10,438 nucleotides of DNA from Fidelibacterota bacterium (GCA_947473445.1 CANJEU010000044.1:1-10438); one strand, 5' to 3'; shown: positions 1 through 6,351, counted from the first letter of the stretch. Translations and numbers: made by a program. Notes: generated from the letters alone by a model not told the origin.

Positions 1-211
1 AATGGGCTTTCCTCCAGATATTCACAAACGTTTCCTGCACGACATCCTCGACGCCAGACTGATCGGCCCCTCGGCGGGCAATGAACGCACGAACGCGGGG
101 CGCGAAGAATTCGAACAGGAGTTTGAACGCGTCCTGATCGCGATCACGCGCAACGGCACCCAAAAGACGCGATAATCGGGCGCCTTCTTCCAAGCGGGGG
201 TCAACGTTCAT
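1..211 (-). CDS. ECF RNA polymerase sigma factor, N-terminal part (runs off left edge)
   Basis: The first 70 codons of an extracytoplasmic-function sigma-70 factor are visible; the rest, with region 4, lies beyond base 1. The ATG is at 209-211 and has an AGGA about 9 bases upstream. After a short charged lead (NVDPRLEEGARLSRLLGAV) comes sigma region 2: RDQDAFKLLFEFFAPRVRAF at about residues 28-47, then VEDVVQETFVNIWRKA at about 54-69, the helix that binds core polymerase and reads the -10 element. The APRVRAF and QETFVNIWRKA segments resemble the ECF11/RpoE group paired with ChrR anti-sigma factors and activated by singlet oxygen. That group call is an inference from half a protein plus the promoter boxes nearby. 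The gene is divergent from the FAD operon and carries a TGATCC-N16-CGTA box upstream, so it is probably autoregulated. A chrR-type gene is expected just left of the window but cannot be seen. Confidence 0.9.
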   Translation of the reverse strand, partial: MNVDPRLEEGARLSRLLGAVARDRDQDAFKLLFEFFAPRVRAFIARRGADQSGVEDVVQETFVNIWRKAH

Positions 212-255
212 GCCATCGCATCCTGCGCCATGGCGGCGTCATCCCATGCTAAGGC

Positions 256-281
256 TACGTCGTACGCCCGCAATTGGATCA
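256..281 (-). promoter_or_regulatory. Predicted ECF sigma promoter of the sigma factor gene
   Basis: On the minus strand TGATCC (276-281) is followed, after exactly 16 bases, by CGTA (256-259). The start codon at 211 lies about 45 bases downstream of the CGTA, leaving room for a short leader with the AGGA ribosome site. The same box with the same spacing occurs before the FAD operon and before the DUF2177 gene. This fits autoregulation of an ECF11-type sigma factor. The motif is read directly; its use is inferred. Confidence 0.72.
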
Positions 282-312
282 CCGGGCGGCGCGGATTCTT
301 AATCGGCGCGAG

Positions 313-338
313 TGATCCAGCCTTTATAACGGCCCGTA
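313..338 (+). promoter_or_regulatory. Predicted ECF sigma promoter of the FAD-DUF1365-methyltransferase operon
   Basis: TGATCC (313-318), 16 bases, then CGTA (335-338). It sits 43 bases before the preferred ATG at 382. It is back to back with the sigma gene's own box, with 31 bases between the two -35 elements, so two polymerases could be loaded from one short divergent region. Matching -35 sequence and identical spacing in three places make chance unlikely. Confidence 0.72.
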
Positions 339-381
339 CAACCTTAAAATCGCGCAATAAAACGGAATGGGAACGCACAGG

Positions 382-1722
382 ATGGAACGGACGCGCCGTC
401 AGAAGATTGCTGTGATCGGCACAGGAATCGCTGGGATGTCGGCGGCTTGGCTGCTGAATGAGCGGCATGACATTACCGTATACGAGAAAGGCCCGCGGCT
501 GGGAGGCCATTCGAATACGGTCCAAGCGCAGGGCGCGGCCGGTCCCGTCGCCGTGGACACCGGCTTCATCGTTTACAACACGCTCACCTACCCCAACCTG
601 ACCGCCCTGTTCGACCACTTCAGCGTTCCCACAAAACCGTCCGACATGTCGTTCGCCGCCTCGCTCGGGTCCGGGCGCCTTGAGTATGCCGGCACCGATC
701 TCAACGGCCTCTTCGGCCAGCGCCGCAATCTATTCCGGCCGCGTTTCTGGCGGATGATCTCCGATCTCTTACGCTTTTATAAATCCGCCCCGGCCTTTAT
801 GGCCCGTCCCGGCAACGACGCCATCAGCCTTGGCGCTTACCTTGCCCAGGAAGGCTACAGCGACGCATTCACCAACGATCACCTGCTCCCCATGGGCGCG
901 GCGATCTGGTCAACGACACCGGCGGAAATGCTCGCCTACCCTGCGCGCGCGTTCATCGGGTTCTTCCAGTCTCATGGTCTTTTGCTCCTGCGCGACCGGC
1001 CCGCATGGCGCACGGTGGAGGGCGGCAGCCGCGAATACGTCACCCGTCTCACCGCCTCTTATGCGGACAGAATTCGCCCCCACGGCGTTCGGGCGGTAAC
1101 CCGCGTGGGCAACGGCGTAATGGTGGCCGATGACTCCGGGGCGAGCGAACATTACGACCACGTTGTCATCGCAGCGCATGCGGACGAAGCCCTGACCATG
1201 TTGGCCGATCCGGATGGGCGCGAGCGCGACCTGCTTGGCAAGTGGCGCTACACCCGCAATACCGCTGTGCTCCATTGCGATCAGGCGTTGATGCCGCGCC
1301 GGAAGCGGGTGTGGGCGAGTTGGAATTTCATCGATAGCCCGGCGGTGGAAGGTCAGACCAATCTGTGCGTAACCTACTGGATGAACCTTCTGCAGGGCCT
1401 GCCTGCCTCGCAGCCCTTCTTCCTGACGCTTAATCCCGTCGTGCCCCCGGCGCGCGAGCGCGTCTTTCATCAGGTTGAGTACACCCATCCCTTCTTCGAC
1501 GCCGCCGCCCTGCGCTCGCAGGAGGAACTGTGGTCGCTGCAAGGCCGCCGCAATACGTGGTTCTGCGGCAGCTACTTCGGCTACGGTTTCCATGAGGATG
1601 CGCTGCAATCGGGCCTCGCGGTGGCCGAACAGCTCGGCGGCGGACGCCGGCCGTGGACCGTGGCCGGCGAAAGCGACAGGATCAGGCTTTCGGCCCCGGC
1701 GCAGTGGGACGCTGCGGCATGA
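382..1722 (+). CDS. FAD/NAD(P)-dependent amine-oxidase-like oxidoreductase (COG2907 type)
   Basis: A 446-residue flavoprotein. The N-terminal Rossmann motif reads IGTGIAG (GxGxxG at residues 13-18), with acidic E35 at the end of strand 2 for the adenosine ribose and the GG pair at 41-42 that follows in amine-oxidase-fold enzymes. TGFIVYN follows soon after. The C-terminal FAD-closing segment, with GSYFGYGFHEDALQSGLAVA at its core, occupies about 395-414. No signal peptide is seen, so it is probably cytosolic or loosely bound to the inner membrane. I chose the ATG at 382 because GGGA lies 9 bases upstream; an in-frame ATG at 367 would add five residues but lacks a ribosome site. Relatives commonly sit beside DUF1365 and CFA-synthase-like genes near ECF sigma factors. 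The substrate is unknown; oxidation or desaturation of a phospholipid acyl chain, as proposed for UfaD in furan fatty acid synthesis, is a plausible inference. The stop overlaps the next start (ATGA). Confidence 0.88.
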   Translation: MERTRRQKIAVIGTGIAGMSAAWLLNERHDITVYEKGPRLGGHSNTVQAQGAAGPVAVDTGFIVYNTLTYPNLTALFDHFSVPTKPSDMSFAASLGSGRLEYAGTDLNGLFGQRRNLFRPRFWRMISDLLRFYKSAPAFMARPGNDAISLGAYLAQEGYSDAFTNDHLLPMGAAIWSTTPAEMLAYPARAFIGFFQSHGLLLLRDRPAWRTVEGGSREYVTRLTASYADRIRPHGVRAVTRVGNGVMVADDSGASEHYDHVVIAAHADEALTMLADPDGRERDLLGKWRYTRNTAVLHCDQALMPRRKRVWASWNFIDSPAVEGQTNLCVTYWMNLLQGLPASQPFFLTLNPVVPPARERVFHQVEYTHPFFDAAALRSQEELWSLQGRRNTWFCGSYFGYGFHEDALQSGLAVAEQLGGGRRPWTVAGESDRIRLSAPAQWDAAA

Positions 1723-2492
1723 CCTTCCAGTCCGCCCTCTACGACGGCGATGTTGTGCACGAAAGATTTCGCCCGAAAGCGCACAGCCTGCGCTACCGCG
1801 TGTTCTCGGCGCTCATTGATCTCGACGAATTGCCGGCGCTCGACCGCGCCTTCGCATTGTTCGGCTACAATCGCCGCGCGCCGCTGGCCTTTCATGACCG
1901 CGACCATGGCGCACGTGACGGCAGCGCGTTGCGGCCATGGGCGGAAGCGCAGATGCGCGAGGCCGGCGTGACGCCCGACGGCGGGCGTATCACGCTGCTG
2001 TGCTATCCGCGCATCTTTGGCTACGTGTTCAATCCCTTGAGCGTGTACTTCTGCCACCGCGCCGACGACACGCTCGCCGCCATTCTTTACGAAGTTCACA
2101 ATACTCACGGCGAACAACATACCTACGCCATACCTGTTGCCGACGCGCCGGGTGTGATTAAGCAACAGGCGCAGAAGAGTTTCTATGTCTCGCCCTTCAT
2201 CGGACCCGACGCCGTCTACAATTTCCGAATCGTTCCCCCAACCGACGTCGTCAGCGTCGTGATCCGCCAGGAAACTGACGGCCTGCCGCTGATGGCCGCA
2301 TCATTCCACGGCAAACGCCAAGCGCTGACGTCGGTGGCGCTTGCCAGACATCTTTGGACCTTCCCTTTTATGACCCTCAAAATCATCTCGGCCATCCACT
2401 GGGAAGCGGTGAAAATGTGGTGCAAAGGATTTGAAATCTTTCGCCATACGCCGCAGCACATCGAAGAACGCCGCAGCGAGGCCCAGCCATGA
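1719..2492 (+). CDS. DUF1365 family protein
   Basis: A 257-residue protein of the DUF1365 family, whose biochemical role is not established. Family signatures are clear: YDGDVVHERFRPKAHSLRYRVFS near the N-terminus (from about residue 8), the central RITLLCYPRIFGYVFNPLSV stretch (90-109) followed by YFCH, and EVHNTHGEQHTY (125-136). The C-terminal third is rich in aromatic residues and could touch the membrane, but no clear signal peptide or multi-pass pattern is visible. The start is the ATG at 1719, which overlaps the stop of the flavoprotein by four bases; a longer in-frame reading from 1653 would overlap that gene by 70 bases and is not favoured. It is coupled on both sides, so it is probably made in fixed ratio with the flavoprotein and the methyltransferase and acts in the same lipid pathway. 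Confidence 0.9.
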   Translation: MTFQSALYDGDVVHERFRPKAHSLRYRVFSALIDLDELPALDRAFALFGYNRRAPLAFHDRDHGARDGSALRPWAEAQMREAGVTPDGGRITLLCYPRIFGYVFNPLSVYFCHRADDTLAAILYEVHNTHGEQHTYAIPVADAPGVIKQQAQKSFYVSPFIGPDAVYNFRIVPPTDVVSVVIRQETDGLPLMAASFHGKRQALTSVALARHLWTFPFMTLKIISAIHWEAVKMWCKGFEIFRHTPQHIEERRSEAQP

Positions 2493-3712
2493 TCGGCGCC
2501 CTGACGCGGGATCGGCATTCCGCGGCCCTGCCCCCCTTTGTTGAAAAGCTCCTCGCCCGCTGGATGAACGGCTGGGTCGGCGGCCGTGTCACGGTCGAAT
2601 TGCCGCGCGGGCAGCGTCTGGCCTTCGGCGACGGCGGCGGCCCCGAAGCGACGCTCATCATCAAGAAGATCGGCCTTTTGTGGCGCGTCGCCACATCGGG
2701 CAGCATCGGCTTCGCTGAAGGCTATATGGCCGGCGAGTGGGAAACACCCGATCTCACCGCGCTGCTCACCATCGCGGCGCGCAACCTGACCACCATTGAC
2801 GAAACCGGCGGCGAAGGCGTTTGGGGCGCGCGCTTATTTCATCGCCTGATGCATGCCATGCGCGCCAACACGCGCGCCGGCAGCCGGCGCAACATCGCGG
2901 CGCACTACGATCTTGGCAATGATTTCTACCGCCTGTGGCTCGACCCCAGCATGACCTATTCAAGCGCGATTTTCGAATCGCGCACCGAAAGTCTGTCGGT
3001 GGCCCAGGACCGAAAGTACCGGCGCCTTGCCGGTCTCCTCAACCTGAGCAACGGCGATCATGTGCTCGAGATCGGCTGCGGCTGGGGCGGATTTGCTGAA
3101 GTCGCCGCCCGCGACTTCGGCTGCCGCGTCACCGCTCTGACCGTCTCGCAGGCGCAAGCGGAGTTCGCGCGCGCACGTATGGACCGTCTTGGCCTTTCGT
3201 CGAAGGTGGAGATCCGTCTTCAGGATTACCGCGACATCAACGAGCGCTTCGACGCCGTCGCGTCGGTCGAGATGTTCGAGGCCGTGGGCGCCGAGAATTG
3301 GCGCACCTATTTCGCAAGTTTGCGACGCGCGCTACGACCCGGCGGACGCGCGGCGATCCAAACCATCACCATCGCGGACAAGAATTTTGATCTTTACCGG
3401 CGCTCGGCCGATTTCATCCAGAAGTACATCTTCCCCGGCGGTGTTTTGCCAAGCCCCACCGCGTTTCGCGGCGCGGCAGCGGCGGAAAATCTATCGATCG
3501 GCGACGAATATTTCTTCGGCGCGGGTTATGCCGAGACGGTGCGCCGCTGGGCGACGGTCTTCAATAAGGAATGGCCGGCCATCGCACAGCTCGGCTTCGA
3601 CGAACGATTCAGCCGGATGTGGAATTACTATTTGAGCTATTGCGAAGCCGGATTCCTGACCAAGCATATCGACGTCGCCCAGTTTCAACTTGTCCGGGGG
3701 CGCGACAGTTAG
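2489..3712 (+). CDS. CFA-synthase-family SAM-dependent fatty acyl phospholipid methyltransferase with altered bicarbonate site
   Basis: A 407-residue member of the cyclopropane-fatty-acid synthase family, slightly longer than E. coli Cfa (382). The N-terminal lipid-binding domain (about 1-130) is followed by NIAAHYDLGNDFYRLWLDPS (135-154), the SAM motif VLEIGCGWGGFA (192-203), LQDYRD (244-249), EMFEAVG (261-267), QKYIFPGGVLPSP (311-323) and YYLSYCEAGF (380-389). Aligning by eye to E. coli Cfa, the bicarbonate-site residues Cys139, His266 and Tyr317 correspond to S159, Q291 and A355, while Glu239 is kept as E264 and Ile268 as I293. SAM binding therefore looks intact while the proposed general-base site is not. 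Such enzymes may add a methyl group to an unsaturated acyl chain without closing a cyclopropane ring, as UfaM does; that is an inference. The start is ATG 2489, coupled to DUF1365 by ATGA, with GAGG about 8 bases upstream. The stop overlaps the stop of the opposing SDR gene. Confidence 0.9.
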   Translation: MIGALTRDRHSAALPPFVEKLLARWMNGWVGGRVTVELPRGQRLAFGDGGGPEATLIIKKIGLLWRVATSGSIGFAEGYMAGEWETPDLTALLTIAARNLTTIDETGGEGVWGARLFHRLMHAMRANTRAGSRRNIAAHYDLGNDFYRLWLDPSMTYSSAIFESRTESLSVAQDRKYRRLAGLLNLSNGDHVLEIGCGWGGFAEVAARDFGCRVTALTVSQAQAEFARARMDRLGLSSKVEIRLQDYRDINERFDAVASVEMFEAVGAENWRTYFASLRRALRPGGRAAIQTITIADKNFDLYRRSADFIQKYIFPGGVLPSPTAFRGAAAAENLSIGDEYFFGAGYAETVRRWATVFNKEWPAIAQLGFDERFSRMWNYYLSYCEAGFLTKHIDVAQFQLVRGRDS

Positions 3713-4488
3713 TCCTGTTTGGGACGCATCCGCCGGCTGAGCGCGAAGAACAGCGCGTTCGGCAGAATACGGAGCGTTTTCATGATCAGGGCGAAGAGCG
3801 GCGGGAACGCGATTTCGAACTTACCGGCGGCGAGCCCGCGGACGATATAGTCCGCCGCCGCGTCCGCGTCGATCAGGAACGGCATGGGAAATGCGTTCTT
3901 GTCGGTGAGCGGCGTTTTCACAAACCCCGGACAGATGACACTGACCGCAACCCCGTGGGGCTCGAGTTCGGTCTTCATCGATTCGCACATGTTGATGAGC
4001 GCGGCTTTGGTTGCGCCATAGGCGGCGGCCGCGGGCAGACCCCGGTAACCCGCCACGGAAGACACGACGGCGATATGGCCACGGCGCCGTGCGACAAAGA
4101 CCGGCATGATGGCGGACAGGCCATGCACGACGCCCATGACGTTGACCTCGAATTGGGCGCGGAAGGATCCTGGATTGAAGGGCGCCACATCGGTCGGCAC
4201 GTAGGTTCCGGCGTTTAGCACCACGAGGTCGAGGGCCCCAAGCCGGCGCTCGATTTCGCCCACAACGGCCTGCGTGGCCGGCAGGTCGGTGACGTCGAGC
4301 GCGAAGGGATGTACCGCGCCCGCTGGCGCGCTGGCGGCAAGCTCATCAAGGTCAGAGGCCGTGCGCGCACTGGCGGCAACCATCCACCCGTCGCGGGCGA
4401 GGCGAAGGGCAAGCGCGCGGCCGATGCCCTTCCCGGCGCCGGTGATCCAGGCGATGCGCGGCTTATTCTTGGAGGCAGGCCCCGTCAT
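3709..4488 (-). CDS. Short-chain dehydrogenase/reductase (SDR), classical type
   Basis: A 259-residue classical SDR. The cofactor motif TGAGKGIG is at 16-23, NAG at 92-94, and the catalytic set is N116, S144, Y157 and K161 (YGATK). A13-W14 precede the motif on strand 1, and A41-R42 after strand 2 hint at NADP(H), though this is weak. The last 35 residues are hydrophobic and basic (FALIMKTLRILPNALFFALS), suggesting attachment to the membrane surface, as expected for an enzyme acting on lipids. The start is the ATG at 4488, which overlaps the stop of the upstream DUF6134-like gene (ATGA); a reading from 4521 would run 37 bases into that gene. SDR genes recur in ECF11-linked lipid clusters, so a role beside the flavoprotein and methyltransferase is likely, but the substrate cannot be read from sequence. 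Its stop overlaps the methyltransferase stop. Confidence 0.92.
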   Translation of the reverse strand: MTGPASKNKPRIAWITGAGKGIGRALALRLARDGWMVAASARTASDLDELAASAPAGAVHPFALDVTDLPATQAVVGEIERRLGALDLVVLNAGTYVPTDVAPFNPGSFRAQFEVNVMGVVHGLSAIMPVFVARRRGHIAVVSSVAGYRGLPAAAAYGATKAALINMCESMKTELEPHGVAVSVICPGFVKTPLTDKNAFPMPFLIDADAAADYIVRGLAAGKFEIAFPPLFALIMKTLRILPNALFFALSRRMRPKQD

Positions 4489-5168
4489 GACACGGCGTCC
4501 GGGCCTTGGCAGCGGCGGCACACATATTCGATCATCGAACCGTCGCGTCCCTTGAAGCGCATCTTCACCCAGCGGCCGTCATCGTCATACCAGAGCTCGG
4601 CCAGCAGATCGCCCGTATAACGATAATAGGTCGCCGGCACTTGCCCGCGTTCGGTTGCGACATATTCGCGGGCGCCGGGCTCAATGATGACGTTATTGAC
4701 CTTGCCCGTCAGCGTATTGAGCACGCGCCGCTGGGGAAGCACACCGGGATTCCAATGTTCCGTTGGATACAAGGGCGCCGCAGCCGTGAAGGCGGCATTA
4801 TTGAGGGTCCCTGAAAGGGCGTCGCCCTCGACAGCGGCGGTCAGCTGGGTGCGTTTGCCATTGTCATCGACGTCAACCGTAAGCTGACTCAATTGGCCAT
4901 CTTCCCAGCGTGCATCGGAATCATAGCGGTAGCGGAACGCCTTGAAGATGAGCACGTCGATCGCGATCCTCACCTCGCTCCGGGTTTCAATCGCCTCGCC
5001 CGCGCGGCGGAAGGACACCACATGAGACCCGACGGTGCGGCCCTTGCGAACGATATCAAAGCGGACTTCCTCGCCGTAGAGGTCGAGCGGATCCGCCTCC
5101 GCGTGGGCGCCTGCGCTCCACAGTTGGCCGGCGATCAGAAAGGCAGCCAGGAAACGAATAAACCGCAA
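4485..5168 (-). CDS. Secreted DUF6134-like protein, TTG start
   Basis: A 227-residue protein that I assign, with moderate confidence, to the DUF6134 group; its function is unknown. Residues 1-23 form a Sec signal peptide (MRFIRFLAAFLIAGQLWSAG, then AHA before the predicted cut), placing the rest in the periplasm or outer envelope. The mature part reads as alternating beta strands (VRFDIVRKGRTVGSHVVSF, RYRYDSDARW, TYYRYTGDLLAELWYDDD), a pattern seen in lipid-binding or tether-type beta proteins. A CxxC pair (CRRC) lies ten residues from the C-terminus and could form a disulfide or bind a metal. The start is a TTG at 5166-5168: no ATG fits the signal peptide, and AAGGA lies about 9 bases upstream. 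It leads the two-gene operon with the SDR and has a sigma-type box (TGATCT-N17-CGTA) upstream. Confidence 0.78.
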   Translation of the reverse strand: MRFIRFLAAFLIAGQLWSAGAHAEADPLDLYGEEVRFDIVRKGRTVGSHVVSFRRAGEAIETRSEVRIAIDVLIFKAFRYRYDSDARWEDGQLSQLTVDVDDNGKRTQLTAAVEGDALSGTLNNAAFTAAAPLYPTEHWNPGVLPQRRVLNTLTGKVNNVIIEPGAREYVATERGQVPATYYRYTGDLLAELWYDDDGRWVKMRFKGRDGSMIEYVCRRCQGPDAVS

Positions 5169-5201
5169 AATTCTTGTCCTTGCTGTGACTACTCCTTCTC
5201 A

Positions 5202-5228
5202 TACGTAGCCAAAGGGCGTGATAGATCA
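5202..5228 (-). promoter_or_regulatory. Possible ECF sigma promoter of the DUF6134-SDR operon (variant box)
   Basis: On the minus strand TGATCT (5223-5228) is followed after 17 bases by CGTA (5202-5205), about 34 bases before the TTG start. It differs from the three other boxes by one base in the -35 element and one base in spacing, so it would be a weaker or slightly different site. It lies back to back with the box for DUF2177, only 11 bases apart, so the two may compete. Confidence 0.45.
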
Positions 5229-5239
5229 CTCTGTCCAAG

Positions 5240-5265
5240 TGATCCAACCTGCGGCCCCTACCGTA
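5240..5265 (+). promoter_or_regulatory. Predicted ECF sigma promoter of the DUF2177 gene
   Basis: TGATCC (5240-5245), 16 bases, then CGTA (5262-5265), 29 bases before the ATG at 5295. Sequence and spacing are identical to the boxes in front of the sigma gene and the FAD operon. This ties a gene 4.9 kb away to the sigma factor at the left edge. Confidence 0.7.
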
Positions 5266-5294
5266 GAGTCCCTATAACCACCAGGAGAACGCCA

Positions 5295-5696
5295 ATGGCC
5301 CCCCTCGCAATCGCCTATGTGTCCGGACTGGTGATTTTCGTGGTCGTCGATCTCGCCTGGCTCTCTTTCATAGCCCCGCGCTTCTACCGTCCGATCATGG
5401 GCGACATCATGGCGACCGAGGTCAACCTGAAGGCCGCGGCGGTCTTCTACCTGGCTTACCCGCTCGGGCTGGTTTATTTCGCCATCGCTCCGGCTTTGAA
5501 GTCGGGCAACCTTCAGGAGGCCGCGGTCAAGGGCGCCCTGCTCGGACTTTTTGCCTACGGCACCTACGATCTGACCAACCAGGCAACCCTGCGCAATTGG
5601 ACGACCGCGCTGACGGCCGCCGACATGGCCTGGGGCACCATCGTGAGTGGGATTACCGCGGTGGGCGCGACCTGGATCGTGACCAAGTTCGGCTAA
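5295..5696 (+). CDS. DUF2177 family inner-membrane protein
   Basis: A 133-residue membrane protein of the DUF2177 family, function unknown. Four hydrophobic segments are visible: about 4-25, where VFVVVD-like LVIFVVVDLAWLSFIAP spans the first helix and its end; about 48-66 (AVFYLAYPLGLVYFAIAP); about 79-95 (GALLGLFAYGTYDLTN); and about 109-130 (AADMAWGTIVSGITAVGATW). The acidic and polar residues inside or beside helices (D in the first, Y/D/N in the third, D in the fourth) are kept in the family and suggest a shared polar site rather than a plain anchor. The ATG is preceded by AGGAG at a 7-base gap. It is a single gene, divergent from the DUF6134-SDR pair, with its own TGATCC-N16-CGTA box, so it is probably part of the sigma regulon. 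It is six bases from the stop of the convergent SYLF gene. Confidence 0.9.
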   Translation: MAPLAIAYVSGLVIFVVVDLAWLSFIAPRFYRPIMGDIMATEVNLKAAAVFYLAYPLGLVYFAIAPALKSGNLQEAAVKGALLGLFAYGTYDLTNQATLRNWTTALTAADMAWGTIVSGITAVGATWIVTKFG

Positions 5697-5702
5697 AGCG
5701 CT

Positions 5703-6272
5703 CTAGCGCTCGATGCGCGAGACCTTCGAGCCTTCGATGGAGACGCCGGCCATCAAGCCCTGCTGGCCGAAGATGAAGGCATAAGCGTCATCCTGAAGCG
5801 TGGTGGACGACAGGTTCTTGGCAACGCCTTCGTTGACGACAACCACCGTCGGGCCGACGCCGATTTCCCAGCCTTTTGATTCACGCAGGAACTTCACGGC
5901 GGAATCGTTCATCAGGAAGACGATGTAGCCGTACGTCTGCGCGCCGATCTGCAGGCCAAAGGAGCCCGAGACGGAATTGTAATAGCCGGTGCTCTTACCG
6001 CCCTCGCGCAGCACGCCTTCGCCGTAGCTGCCGCCGAACCCAAGGCCCGCTTTGACGATATTGGGGAAGATCAGCACCGCGCGCGCCTTGGTGGCGATGG
6101 CCGAGGCAATCTCGTGATTCTTGGTGAGGGTGGCGAGAGCTTGGTCGGCATCCTTATTGATGTTCGCGGCGGACGCGGCCTGGGCAGCCGGCGCGGCGAT
6201 GGCCGTAAGACCGATAGCGCCCAGGGCGATGGCGAACGTGTACGCAAGAAAGGTGCGGCGCAGAAGTGTCAT
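5703..6272 (-). CDS. Secreted SYLF/Ysc84-type lipid-binding domain protein
   Basis: A 189-residue protein with a Sec signal peptide: basic MTLLRRTF, a long hydrophobic core, and a predicted cut after AAPAAQA at about residue 32. The SYLF domain follows from about residue 55: AKARAVLIFPNIVKAGLGFG, then SYGEGVL, the GYYNSVSGSFGLQIGAQTYG segment, and the terminal FGQQGLMAGVSIEGSKVSRI. Eukaryotic SYLF domains bind phosphoinositides; the bacterial secreted forms are mostly uncharacterised, and envelope or lipid binding is inferred. The ATG at 6272 is chosen over one ten codons upstream because it starts the signal peptide and has a GAGGGG about 9 bases before it. A TATAGT on the minus strand (plus 6302-6307) could be a -10, but no good -35 is seen. 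No sigma box of the left-half type is present. Confidence 0.9.
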   Translation of the reverse strand: MTLLRRTFLAYTFAIALGAIGLTAIAAPAAQAASAANINKDADQALATLTKNHEIASAIATKARAVLIFPNIVKAGLGFGGSYGEGVLREGGKSTGYYNSVSGSFGLQIGAQTYGYIVFLMNDSAVKFLRESKGWEIGVGPTVVVVNEGVAKNLSSTTLQDDAYAFIFGQQGLMAGVSIEGSKVSRIER

Positions 6273-6351
6273 GTCGGTTCCCCTCTCAAAGGTCGCACCC
6301 ACTATACAGGCGGGGCTTTCTAGGAACGAGCGAAGAAGCCGGCTGGTTGCG

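Noticed and set aside
3571..4218. 215-codon plus-strand frame running from the methyltransferase end across the SDR gene
   Set aside because: Low-complexity Arg/Asp/Gly-rich translation opposite an SDR with all catalytic motifs intact; a shadow.
4443..4448. TGATCC inside the SDR gene as another sigma box
   Set aside because: No CGTA at 15-17 bases downstream, and it points away from any start. The same holds for the copy in the DUF1365 gene.
5697..5710. AGCGCT-CT-AGCGCT palindrome between the DUF2177 and SYLF stops, as a bidirectional terminator
   Set aside because: At most a 5-base stem with a 4-base loop, with no T-run on either side, and partly inside the SYLF coding end.
6323..6348. GGAAC-N18-GTT on the plus strand as an EcfG (general stress) promoter
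   Set aside because: Spacing is one or two bases too long, the -10 core is incomplete, and it points into the 3' end of an opposing gene with no plus-strand gene downstream.
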